Positions 25,150-36,051 of a stretch of DNA of 64,000 nt are shown one piece after another. A model generated the notes under the pieces. It worked only from the letters and a program-made list of their open reading frames with translations, had not been told where the DNA came from and did no database searches. Positions within the stretch are counted from its first letter, which is position 1. Every line of letters begins with the position of its first letter. A program made the position numbers and the translations under genes. The DNA comes from Nemania diffusa (lineage: Eukaryota > Ascomycota > Sordariomycetes > Xylariales > Xylariaceae): assembly GCA_038501195.1 (NCBI GenBank), contig JBBPUQ010000004.1, forward strand, positions 4,292,001 to 4,356,000, written 5' to 3'.

Positions 25150-26337
25150 ATGTCAGCCTCGGCTCCCCAGATCCCCAGCGCATCCCCCGATATAACGTAT
25201 ATATCATCGGAGCCGTTCGAACCCAAGCCCCTCATCGCCGACATTCTTCGCACTCGCTTCTGCGTCCCCGACTCCGTGTTTCTCGTCGAAGGCATCGACA
25301 TTGCTCATACGTCCAAGTCCAAAAAATGGCGCGCCATTCGCCTGCTGCTCGGAGACGGCGAGCTGTGCATCCAAGCCCTGCTGTCTGCTGAGATGCACCG
25401 CTTCGTCGACCGCGGCGAGATCTGCTTCGGTTCCTATGTCAAGTTGCAGCAGTTTCGCGTCGAATGGAGGGACGTCGCAAAGGCGAACTCTTCGTCGCCA
25501 CGGAAACCTAGTGGTGCTGGTGAATCTAGTGAGAAGAACGAGCAGATAGTCTATCTGATTGTCGAAAGTCTTGTTATGGTGGGGTGGCACAACACGTTGG
25601 CCGAGCCCTCGATGGACGACGATGCAGAGTTCAGCCCGGACTCCGTCGAACTCGAAAGCGACGCAGACGAAGATTCTCCCACCAAGGCTCGCTCTGCTGA
25701 ACCGGAGAAAGCTCAGACCCCAGATCAAACGCTGGTCGAACAACCTACGGCCAAGTCACCAGAGGACCCGGCCGATATGGACGATGACTTTGAAATAATG
25801 GCCGTCTCGAACAATAAGACAGCCCACAATCGCCAAGAGGTAGCAACAGCAATCGTGAACCACGAGCAGAGCGCCGCCGCAGGCCCTACCCGTCCCCTTC
25901 GGCCAAGCAACAACCCATCACAGCCTCTGAAACTAACCAACCTACGGTCCATCCCGAACCTGCCATACAAGCAGAACTGGAGCGTGAACGTGCTCTGCGT
26001 GGTATCAGCCCTCTCCGACGTCGAGCCCGCCGGGATCCCGCCCTTCACGCAGCGGCAAGCCCGGCTCACAGACCCCTCCACCACCAAGCACGTGCTGCTC
26101 ACCGTCTTCCTCAACCCGCACCAGTTCACGCCCCAGGTCGGGAGCGTCGTGCTGCTCCTCGGCGTCAAGAACCACCGCTTCGACGGCGGCAGTCTCAAGA
26201 AATACGCCAGCGACCGGCCCGACGCGGGCGCGGACTGGTGGTACGAGGACCCCGAGCGAAGGTTTGGCAGCGGCTGCGATGTGGAGGGCTTGCGGCGGTG
26301 GTGGGCGCGGACGGGGGGAGGGGGGACGTCGGCCTGA
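25150..26337 (+). CDS. OB-fold nucleic-acid-binding protein, RPA1-like
   Basis: Single frame of 395 residues from the first in-frame ATG (25,150). The N-terminal part (I-T-Y-I-S-S, then F-L-V-E-G-I-D and W-R-A-I-R-L-L-L-G-D-G-E-L-C-I-Q-A-L-L) looks like an OB barrel. It is followed by an acidic, low-complexity linker, then L-T-N-L-R-S-I-P-N-L-P-Y-K-Q-N-W-S and a second barrel-like stretch. The second block resembles the start of RPA70 DNA-binding OB domains, where the sequence L-x-P-Y-x-x-x-W precedes strand 1. Single-stranded DNA or RNA binding in the nucleus is therefore the best guess. It is not a full RPA1: no zinc-ribbon domain and much shorter. The last third is very GC-rich. Confidence 0.65.
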   Translation: MSASAPQIPSASPDITYISSEPFEPKPLIADILRTRFCVPDSVFLVEGIDIAHTSKSKKWRAIRLLLGDGELCIQALLSAEMHRFVDRGEICFGSYVKLQQFRVEWRDVAKANSSSPRKPSGAGESSEKNEQIVYLIVESLVMVGWHNTLAEPSMDDDAEFSPDSVELESDADEDSPTKARSAEPEKAQTPDQTLVEQPTAKSPEDPADMDDDFEIMAVSNNKTAHNRQEVATAIVNHEQSAAAGPTRPLRPSNNPSQPLKLTNLRSIPNLPYKQNWSVNVLCVVSALSDVEPAGIPPFTQRQARLTDPSTTKHVLLTVFLNPHQFTPQVGSVVLLLGVKNHRFDGGSLKKYASDRPDAGADWWYEDPERRFGSGCDVEGLRRWWARTGGGGTSA

Positions 26338-27036
26338 TGGGATATAGCAATTCTACAGGGGGATAGGCACATTTATGGCTAGCTAGCACCAGCGAGCATG
26401 CGATCCGTGCGTCGGCTTCATGTTCGGAATATAAACGTATCTTTATCAACAGGGTTATATCTAAATGTGCGGGGTATTCATTGAAACATGTAACTAAGTA
26501 TCGATCCGCCAGTCAAGCTACCCATGCCACGTAGATTTAGAGCGACGAAATAGGGTTGAAACAGATGATATTCCATTAAACTCTTAACGATTTTCTACCC
26601 GTAGCGAGGCTAGGACTAAAAATACGAGTAAATGAAGAGAGAGAATATTTAGCTTGAATTTGTCTGATCTTCAGTCAGTACAGGCTTGGGTCAAGGCAAC
26701 CTTTATAATGAATATATGGCTTCCTAATAGCACTAATCGAAACGCGCATGTAAGACTTTGTTTATAAATGCAATAGCTAGCAACACGGCCCGCGTGTTAC
26801 AGATGAAAATCTATTTCAGCAGAGTAAGGTTAGACCTGCGAGTCCTCGTTACCTGGCTTATAAGTGTCCGCTAGCTAATACCGCAACCCTCAATAGGGAC
26901 AAAGGGAAATTTGGTGTCATATGCATCGTAATGTCATATAGTAACTCCCGAGCAAGAGACAAATATGCTACAAGCTATCGAGACAAGTTCAGTATCTAGC
27001 CGCCATAGTTGATATAGGAGCTCTAATTAGTAAGGT
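26338..27036. other. Intergenic, convergent 3' ends
   Basis: AT-biased spacer between two convergent genes; no feature seen. Confidence 0.5.
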
Positions 27037-27975
27037 TCAAGTCTTGACGCGGACAACAACCATCACGGCCCATCCTCGGACACTTTCCATTATACCAAAG
27101 GCATTCTCGGTCCGAAAGGCGACTTCTTCTGCAGTGACCGTCATCTTCGCGCCGCTGTTATTTTTGTCTCGGCTCTTCGCCGCGGCTGGTGTTACAGTCT
27201 CTTTCCCAGGGAATGTTTCCACGATCGCCTGCACGGACTTGGTTGCAAATGTGGAAGTGCTGCTAGAGGTACTGCCCGACCTGCTCCAAAACCACCCCTT
27301 CTTCGCTTTCTGGGCTGGCAGCCGCTCTTCGACGGTTGCTTGCACGGGTGTTTGCAGTGGCGGCGCAGGCTCGTCTCGCGTTGTGGTAAGCTGGAGATGG
27401 TGCGCTAGCCGCCCTGCCATCTTCTCATCTTTCCACCACAACATATCCTCTGCTTGTGATGGATCAGCGGCCGAGGCAGAATCCCCGAATCGCCCCCAGT
27501 CGCTGAATTCCCGTCCAGCCGGCCAGTCTTGAGTGCTGTTTTCGCCTTGTTTGGAGTTGCGGTTGCCTGGGGATGGCTTTTTCTCATCGCTACTCAGGTT
27601 CGTGTTCACGAAGGCCACACGGCAAAGTTCACCCCGCTGGCGCATCTCTTCCATGCCGCTGAGGATGGCATTTGGGGGCACAGCAGCCTGAGGAACAAGA
27701 ACCAAATGAGAAAGACTAGGAGTAATACGTAGACTACCTAAATTTGACAAGAAATTATCGATTTCAGGTAAAAGAAAGTCTAGTAAAGAAGCGTCATCAA
27801 GTGATTGCTGGACTGAATGTGCTTCTTGGTTCATTCGAATACGAGTTGGTAATAATGAAAGATTCTCCTGTAGATGAGAAGTCACAGAACCTGCTTGTGT
27901 AGCTGAGGCACGGTTGCCGGTATGCACACTATAGGGAGGGGGCAACTCCTCCTCGGAAGTGTGCTTAGAGTCCAT
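27037..27975 (-). CDS. Conserved fungal protein with N-terminal PPPY motif
   Basis: Single-exon frame of 312 residues. P-P-P-Y at residues 12-15 is a textbook ligand for WW domains of Rsp5/Nedd4 ubiquitin ligases. The centre holds a conserved-looking segment: D-D-A-S-L-L-D-F-L-L-P-E-I, then S-H-L-V-L-V-P-Q-A-A-V-P-P-N-A. After it comes M-L-W-W-K-D-E-K-M-A-G-R-L-A. The C-terminal third has a Ser/Thr-rich basic linker (G-W-F-W-S-R-S-G-S-T) and ends in a hydrophobic segment (G-W-A-V-M-V-V-V). I recognise the style of protein from other Pezizomycotina but know no function. WW-domain binding is inference from one motif. Confidence 0.65.
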   Translation of the reverse strand: MDSKHTSEEELPPPYSVHTGNRASATQAGSVTSHLQENLSLLPTRIRMNQEAHSVQQSLDDASLLDFLLPEIDNFLSNLGSLRITPSLSHLVLVPQAAVPPNAILSGMEEMRQRGELCRVAFVNTNLSSDEKKPSPGNRNSKQGENSTQDWPAGREFSDWGRFGDSASAADPSQAEDMLWWKDEKMAGRLAHHLQLTTTRDEPAPPLQTPVQATVEERLPAQKAKKGWFWSRSGSTSSSTSTFATKSVQAIVETFPGKETVTPAAAKSRDKNNSGAKMTVTAEEVAFRTENAFGIMESVRGWAVMVVVRVKT

Positions 27976-30100
27976 GTTAGAGTGACTGGTTGATCCAAGG
28001 GATAAACGTGCAGAATGGTTGGACGATAGGTTGGCAAGTTGGTAGATACAATGCTGTAAGTAACTAGACGAGGTCCGTGACCGAAGTCCGACGGCGGATT
28101 ATCGTGAAGCGGATCCCAACGGCGGGTATTCCGAGAAGTAGTGGGTGAGGTATGTATAGCTAGGCAGATATTGTGTGGGGGAAGATCGGAGCTGGGTAGT
28201 TAGCTGACAGGCAGAATCATTCCAGAATGCTACCTGAAAAGGATTTAGACGGTGCACTTAGCGAGCTAAGTACCTAGATAAATGAAGCCATGGTAGCGCG
28301 TGACAAAGGTGGAGAGATACAGGCGCTTCACAGCCACCCGACAAGGAATGGAAATTATCCAACCATTCCTGCTCCTGCAAGAGACGAACGACGCGCAGGA
28401 TCGATCTGGATACCCCATACTCACCACGTGTCTACGGTGTGGTAGGTCCGTAGAGCATGCGTATAATTCGCCAAGGTACCTAAAACATGCAAGCAAACCT
28501 AACCGTCTAGGCGTTATTCCCAGTGTAAGTAGGCACTTTACTGCGTAGATACCTACCTGTAATACTGTATGTAAGCCATGTATTTATTTACCTTAAACTA
28601 CAATGCGCTAAAAGTCTACTGATCATCTCTCGCCGGCGTGGATTTTAGGTGATAATATTCGGCCTTGCATTCAGCCGTTCAACTAACATAGCCGAGCGTT
28701 GTCAAGTAGGATGAGAAGGACTGCTGGGCAAACTAGCTCGGTCTTGTTTTCGTCTTGGTAAATTGTGAGATATCGAGTCCAGTACGCACGTGGCACCTAT
28801 GTGTTGGCCAGCCGTGTCTGTCATTTGAAAATAAGTAAATAAAGATCAGAATGGCTGTAGTGGATGATAGACACACGACCAGTGCACTCCTCAGTAGATA
28901 AATGTCGATCTGAACTGCTGTACGCGTTCGCGTAGAGCAGATACTGTTTCGAACCCTGTCACGGAGCTTGCGCAGTCTGAGACAAAATATGAGTCAATGT
29001 TGAACTTCAGAGTGGCAATGCCTGAACAAAGCTACGGGCTATACAGCATGTTACAAACAGCCGACTTAGAAACAGCTAGAGGTCAAATGATGTATGTCGT
29101 GTGTATATGTAGGTCAAAACGCCCGGTGACCACAAGGGTTTGGTGGCTCTTGGAGCCACTGATTTAGGTCTAGTCTTAGGTAGGCTGTGTGTAGGAGTAG
29201 GTACCTATGTTGTGTGCCTTGCCCCTTGCATCCTAGAGTAGTAACTATAGGCCCTACCTGTTTGCTACCTAATTAGCCACCGGCAGGCCCATCAACAACA
29301 TGATATTTCAGCTGTATCCGCAGTCCGGTTTAGGTAGTTCTGCTACCGTCTCCAACCGATTTATCATACCTCATACGCATATGTGTATCACAATAGCCAT
29401 GTGTACTATTACCGTGCCATCTAGGCGCAGGCATATTTACATGGGACCCGCGCATCGTCCCTAAAAGGTAAACGAGATAATCGTAGCAGTGACAGAAAAA
29501 TCAAGACCAAGGCTTCAAAACAGGATAAGACAGGTCAGAAGAAGCAAGTACATGCTTCTCTAGTGAGGCCATATGTTGCAATGTTGCAGGTACTAGGTTG
29601 GGGCACCTAGACTCGGTGTCAGGTTAGGAAACTGACCTAAATGAGCAATGCGCAAGCTGTACCTAGGCAGGTATCTCTCATTGTCCGCCAAGTTTTGTTT
29701 GCATGGTGTCTGACCTCTACCCTACACAGGTAGGCATAATTTATAGGGTAATAATATAAGCATTCCTAAGTTACGCCGTACGTATCCTATTCATTAGGCA
29801 ATCCATGGTACCTACACAGTTACACTATTTATTTGCTTCTTACCGCTCAGTGGCGCAGCATCAAAACTAGCTTTTAACCTAAGTTCACTCGGTTTGCGTG
29901 TGCTGCTCGTTGGTAGAAATTATAAATCCGTGGTTATCTCCCACCCTCTCGACGTGGCGAAACGCTCCTATCCAATATTATATAAGTACTTTACCATATA
30001 AGGGACTTCGTCGCTCTCATCTTTTTCAACTAACTCATCTTCGCGATAACTTCGATTGAGCTGCTCCATTACTAGACTATCACCTCAATCCTTCTACCAC
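27976..30100. other. Divergent intergenic region, 2.1 kb
   Basis: Upstream of the PPPY gene (minus) and flotillin (plus). Contains several TAGG/CCTA motifs (for example 28,547-28,557, 29,172-29,210 and 29,590-29,735) and a TATATAAGTA box at about 29,978, roughly 120 bases before the flotillin ATG. No gene seen. Confidence 0.55.
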
Positions 30101-31756
30101 ATGCCCAGAATGTCGTACAAGATTGCTGCACCAGATGAGGTAAGATATAAAATTTCCTATGACGTCCTCGGGGTGTCGAGCATGAAGAGAGCTCAATCGC
30201 GCTTCGAAATTGTACATTCACTAACTCTCGAAACTAAAAGTACCTTGCCATCACTGGCATGAACGTCAAGAATGTACTCATCACCAAAGCCGCCTGGGTT
30301 TGGCCCTTCCAGAGATGCACTCGCTTCTCCGTGCAGCCCCATGACTATGCCATGAATCTCCAAGGTAAGTTACTTCATATCCGAACCGCATGTCCGGAGA
30401 CCACCAACTCACCCATATACCAGCCATGACCAAGGAGAAACTCCAGTTTCTGCTTCCAGTCGTATTTACTATTGGCCCGTGAGTTATATGCGCATGCGCT
30501 CCTTGCGTCCACACTGAATGCTTACCCTTTGAAGTGATGTCAACGCGCGTGGCGCGAATGCTAGGTTTGGAGAAAGTTCACCTGTAGGGGATCATGCCGG
30601 CGACGAGGACCGCGGCGATGCCCTCATGAAATACGCCATGCTCTTGGCAAATTCGTCAGGAAAGCACGATGAGGCGCAATACCTCGAGAATATTGTCAAG
30701 GGCCTCATCGAAGGCGAGACCCGAGTGTTGGTTTCAAGCATGACAATGGAGGAGATCTTCACCGAGCGGGAGGAATTCAAGCGCCGCATCTTCCGCAACA
30801 TCCAGGTGGAACTCGACCAGTTCGGCCTAAAGATCTATAACGCCAACGTGAAGGAGCTCAAAGACGCCGCCGGGTCGACTTACTTCCAGTCACTATCCCA
30901 GAAGGCCCACGAAGGCGCCACGAACCAAGCCCGTATTGACGTTGCAGAAGCCCAGCTTCTAGGAAACGTAGGTGAAGCCGACAGACGCGGCCAGCAAGAG
31001 CGACAAATCGCCAAGATCAACGCAGAGACGGCCGTGCAGAAGACCGACCGAGACATCGAGCGTGCCACGGCAGAAGCGAACCTATCTACGCAAAAGGCGA
31101 ACCTCAAACGTGACGTCGACATTGCCCGCATCCAGGCCACCCGCGCAACCGAGGCCCGGGACGAGGACCTGAAGAAGGACGTCGAGGTGAAGCGCGCGGC
31201 GGCGGAGCTAGAGCGCCTTCGCGCCGATGACGTCGTCAAGGCGACCATCAGCCGCGAGTCCAAGCAGCAGGCGGCGGACGCCAGGGCGTACGAGATCGAA
31301 GCCGAGGCCAAGGCGCAGTTCGAGTCGGCCAACATGGTCGCGAACGCGAACCTGCAGAAGCAGCTAAAGGAAGCCGAGGGTATCACGGCCATGGCGGAGG
31401 CCTACTCGAAGCTCGGGCAGGCCTTCGGCGGCCCCGACAACCTGCTGCGCTACATGATGATCGAGAAGGGCACGTACATCGAGCTCTCCAAGGCCAACGC
31501 CTCGGCCGTCAAGGGCATGCAGCCCAAGATCAGCGTCTGGACCACCGGCGCCGAAGGCGGCTCCGGGGCGGATGGCAAGGGCGCGGGTCATGATAGCACG
31601 GCGACTATGCGCAATGTCTACCAGATGCTGCCGCCGCTGATGTCGACGATCCACGACCAGACTGGGATCACGCTCCCCGAGTGGCAGTTTGGAAAGGTTC
31701 CGAACAACGAGGTTGCCCGGCGGGATAGGGACGGTGCGGCGAACCATAGTCAATGA
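30101..31756 (+). CDS. floA: Flotillin-like lipid-raft scaffold protein
   Basis: Four exons: 30,101-30,139, 30,241-30,364, 30,424-30,478 and 30,535-31,756. Introns are 101, 59 and 56 nt and phases agree, giving 479 residues. The N-terminal SPFH/PHB part runs from Y-L-A-I-T-G through W-V-W-P-F-Q-R-C and L-Q-A-M-T-K-E-K-L-Q-F. It continues with E-G-E-T-R-V-L-V-S-S-M-T-M-E-E-I-F and L-D-Q-F-G-L-K-I-Y-N-A-N-V-K-E-L. The middle is a long Ala/Glu/Lys coiled coil with repeated A-E-A and L-E-R-L-R-A motifs, and the end keeps M-Q-P-K-I-S-V-W-T-T-G. Flotillins organise sterol-rich membrane microdomains; in Aspergillus nidulans the homologue is FloA. The start could also be the second Met at 30,110. Confidence 0.93.
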
Positions 31757-33793
31757 TCGGTACTAGGATAGGGGATGACCAGCCTGGGCACTCAAGGAGA
31801 CCAAAATAGTTTACAGACCTTCTTTTCTTTTCCTTTGTTGTTAAGCAGATTTCTCACGCTCTCGACGAACGACTCTCTTTCGTTGACGGCATTAAGTTAG
31901 GCGTTCTGGTAACTTTTGAGGATACCCAGTAATATAAGTTTAGCTTTTTTACCTGAAATTGTTCGTTTTTCCGGAAGAAAAATTTACGTTGCAAGGTTGT
32001 GACACTTGGGCAGCTTTGAGTGGAAATGCGAGGGAGGTTGATTATCAGATGATCCCAACTTACCTGAATTTCGTGTGCTCTCTACAAGCTCTAATAATGT
32101 GACACAGTTACATACTTTTATTGATTTCCGATATCTTGAAGTTTAATAGCTTGCAATTTATTTTCGATTATAAAACAACTACATTGGTAGACAAGTTTAA
32201 AACCGCAGTCCCTCAGGAGTAGTTACTATTAACTAACAGGGGGGATCTCCGGATAATTTCTGCCAAATCTTAGACATCAAGAGCAACATCTCTAAAGGAT
32301 AGTAAATGGTAGTCAAAATTGTGGCTAGCTGTAGCAAGACTGGGTTTTTGGAATGTAGAGAAGTGTGTCGTCTCGCAGTTCTAGGAACTCGATTCAGTAC
32401 CTACACAGTTTCAACCTACCTCACTTATCACCTTAATTACCTAGGTAGTTAGCTCCCCTCTGCTACCCGACTAGGCAAGGGACTCGTTACGCCTGACTAA
32501 CAGTAAGTGTGAACTCGGCCAGTGCCACCATGAATCGGACCTTCTAACCAGTAAGCTGTGGCTGTGTATATAGATGGTTCTTGACCGATCGCTGACCGAG
32601 CCTCCCTCCCTAATTACGGTTTCTTTCACTTTAGTGCACGGTATTGAACCTCTCTCATTGTATCTATTCAATTTTATATCGCCGACCCTACAGCTTTAGC
32701 TGAATATAAACCCGATATTGTATTTGGCATTCATAAGATACCAAATTTTCGTGACCGGGGACCTTAACTATACTTATGATGGTGATATTACGTAACCTAC
32801 TATTATTCTAATCATTCATGCGCATCTCGTTCTATTAACAATGCCAACTTATCATCATTCCATTTATTTCCCTAACTGTTTCCCGAGGTGTAGCTTATCA
32901 TTACTGTGGGAGTAGTACTCCGTACTACTAGCACTCCTTATGTTTAGGGCGGAAGTTCTACAAAGTGGCGTTGTTTTCGTAATTCGTATATGTACAAGCA
33001 CGCGCGGGCGTGGAGACTGCAGTCAACTCTGTAGTATCAAAGAACAAAAAATAATTAAGATCGCAAATGACCAACCTGTGTATGAAGACGCTATCATGTT
33101 CGCAGACTGCTATGATAACTATTATGACTTAGGTACCTATCCCGGAAAGAGCTCGCCGCCTTCTTGCTAGGAGGATATGATGTATTTTAAGCAAACTTTA
33201 CTAAAGGTTTATAATAATGTATCGAATTTTCAAAAACTGAGAAATAAATAGAGAAGATTCTACGACTACCTCTATCTAGGTATGAGAAAAATAAGGGAGG
33301 CCATCGTTTAAGGGGCTACCTATTGAAGAGAAGACAAGAATCACAGCGTCGAAAACAATGCCATTCTGGGAAAATTTCTATTTCCTAAAGGGGTAGGTTG
33401 CAAGCTTCTTATTAGCCATCATGGTACCTACATTAGGTACTTCGATATAGGTAGACTAACTACCGAGACTCTATGCCAGGGCTATATCTATTTCATTCAG
33501 AGTCCATGGCGATATTAAATCTCACATCAAGTCTATATATACCTTCTTCAAATACTTATAGCAGGTATGAGGCATACAATGCACATGTACAAATGTATTT
33601 AAGGTTGGTTCTCGTTAAACCTTTTTCGGTTAGTTGCAGGTGGAAGGTGGATTCACTGTAGTGGAATTTATAAGGGTAGTGGCGTTTTGGCGGGGTGCCA
33701 AAACAACAAGCTAGATCGTTTTTTTTTTCTTACAAACTCTCTGGTCGGCGTGCTTGTATACTTCTGCCTTTACATAACTAAAGCATTGCTAAC
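31757..33793. other. Intergenic, 2 kb
   Basis: 3' flank of flotillin and upstream region of TRM6. It has a CCTAC/GGTAG cluster at about 32,395-32,460 and a T-rich tract at 33,719-33,731. No gene seen. Confidence 0.5.
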
Positions 33794-35765
33794 ATGCACT
33801 CACTAGTGCAGCCCAATTCTTGGGTTGTCCTCAGGCTGCCCTCTGGCAATTTCCGAGTGCTTCAAGTTGCACCAAATACGTATGATTCTCCTGCCTGTGC
33901 TAGCCTCGTTGATCTGCTGCTAATACTGCTCGTTGCCTCTCAGTACTATCTCTTTAGGAAAATACGGATCATTTCCTACAAATCTTATTATTCAACGCCC
34001 ATACCACCTCACTTACGAACTACAAGACAGACAGCCTAATGAGAAGTTCAACCGACTCCGAATTGTCCCTGCAGCCGAACTCTATGCCGATGTGCTCTCC
34101 GAAGGCGCGAGCGCCCCAAACTCCGAGGATGCGACACCAGCTCCCGATGCTGAGGATGCAGACAATGCCCTCCCTACAGGAGTCGAATACTCCCTGGTTG
34201 ACCCGGAATCAGGTGCTGTAGTTGCTACTACCGACCGTGCTGAGATTGACGCCTCGGCGCGCCAGACACTTACAATATCTGAGATCGAGGCTTTGAAAAA
34301 GGACGGCACCGATGCGGGCAGAGCGCTTATTGCTAAACTCATGCTATCACACACCGCCATTGACCAGAAAACGGAGTATTCCCTAGCAAAATACAAGCTG
34401 TTAAAAACACGGAAATATATACGGAGGTTTTCCATACTGCCGTTAGATGTGCCGATGCTCGACTACTGGACTCTCGAGGACAAGGACCCCTCGAAGATCA
34501 TGGACATGCGAGACGAAATGATAGCGCTGCTAGGGTGTTGGGCCAACGTACATTTTGGTGGGATAGATCCATGCGAAGTACAGCCTACGGCCAAAATAGA
34601 TCAGGCGGGAGAAGAGGACACGAATATGGAGGAATCCGAACCAGTTCAGACATTATCGTCTCCTGGGCGTTGGCTAGTAATAGATGATACGAGCGGCCTT
34701 CTCGTCGCCGCTATGGCTGAACGAATGGGGATTCTTTACCCATCAGAGGCGGACAAGCTGAATCGGGAGCAGAAAGGGACTAAGCATTCCGGCTCTAAGA
34801 AAGCGGACTCGTCTAATGAACAAAAGCCTGCGAAAAAGGAGGAGGAAGATTCTACTCAGCCCCGTGAGCAGCAGAGCGTCGACACCGAAGCGAAGCAGGA
34901 AGCGGAGGGAGCAACTCAGCCAGAGTCTCCCCAAGCAACACACAAGCGACCCGCCGAACATCAATACCACCGCAGAGACGACACCATCCCATTCGCGCAC
35001 GCAAACACAATAACCTGCATACATCCAAACTCGCAGCCCAGCCTCAGCTTTCTACGATACTTCGACTACGACATCACAAGCCCCACCTACAGCCCCCCTC
35101 ACCACCCCCTCTCCAGACACCTCATGAACCTCTCCTGGCTGCAGCTCCTCGAGCCCGAGCTCGACAGCACGTACAACTCGCCGCCGCCCAGCGCGACGCC
35201 CGAGGAGATCTACTCGTGGAAGACGAACCGCCGCAGCAACTTCCACCGCAAGCGCAAGCGGTGGGCGCGCACGCGGCACGTCGTCGACGCCACGCGCAAG
35301 GGGGGCTTCTCGGGGCTCGTCGTGGCGAGCGCCATGGACCCCGTGTCCGTGATGCGGCACGCCGTCCCCCTGCTCGCGGGCGGCGCCCCCATCGCCATCT
35401 ACTCGCAGTCGGTCGAGGCCCTCGCCGAGCTCGCCGACTGCTACAGCCTCGCGCGCCGCGCCGCCTGGGCCACGAACCCGCCCGCCGAGCTCGCGGACAC
35501 GTCCCCCGAGGCCCGCGAGCGCTGGCCCGGCAACGAGGACTTCCCGCTGAACCCGTCGCTCGTGCTCGGCGCCTCGATCCAGACCAGCCGCGTGCGCAGG
35601 TGGCAGGTCCTGCCCGGGCGCACGCACCCCCTGATGACGAGCAGGGGCGGGGCCGAGGGGTACATCTTCACCGCGTGGAGGGTCAAGCCCGCCGAGGGCA
35701 AGGTGGAGGCCAGGGGCAATTTGAGGTCGAGGAAGCGCAAGGCTGGGGAGCAGAGCGCGGCTTGA
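33794..35765 (+). CDS. TRM6: tRNA (adenine-58-N1)-methyltransferase non-catalytic subunit TRM6
   Basis: Two exons, 33,794-33,879 and 33,944-35,765, split by a 64-nt intron inside the codon after V-A-P-N; 635 residues. Diagnostic parts are the N-terminal L-G-K-Y-G-S-F, then Q-K-T-E-Y-S-L-A-K-Y-K-L-L-K-T-R-K-Y. The C-terminal domain has S-A-M-D-P-V, P-I-A-I-Y-S-Q and the terminal R-T-H-P-L-M-T-S-R-G-G-A-E-G-Y box. TRM6 (Gcd10 in yeast) pairs with catalytic TRM61 to make m1A58 in tRNA, including initiator tRNA-Met. An acidic/low-complexity insert (E/Q/K-rich, about 34,780-34,980) lengthens the protein relative to yeast. The 3' third is extremely GC-rich, which creates long unused frames on both strands. 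The gene converges on ARPC3 with a 286-base spacer. Confidence 0.95.
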
Positions 35766-36051
35766 GAATTATATATACGAGCATCTATCTATCTGTACGG
35801 AAATTGGGGTTAGAGGGCCGCCTACTCGTCGATGGCATTGGAGACGAGCTTTGTATTCTGCATATATAGACATGCATAAGATACCCTATTGGACATGAGA
35901 AGTCCCTCTCTTCACGCTCAACGGAGTTGTTTGCACTCGTAGCCCGCGGGCTAATTCGCCCAGTATTCTTAGGTGGGCTTGGAATAACAGTCTTAGTCTT
36001 ATTTGATATAACGCTCATGCCTCCAAACTTTTTCCCTTCTCTATATTTCGA

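Noticed and set aside
25204..26372. Minus-strand frames over the OB-fold gene (179 and 215 codons)
   Set aside because: Antisense shadows in GC-rich coding DNA, no motif.
30880..31753. Minus-strand frames over flotillin
   Set aside because: Antisense of the coiled-coil repeat, Ser/Ala-rich, no independent signal.
35052..35869. Long frames on the minus strand and in another plus frame over the TRM6 3' end
   Set aside because: Arg/Gly/Ala-rich shadows caused by very high GC; the TRM6 frame carries the conserved C-terminal motifs.
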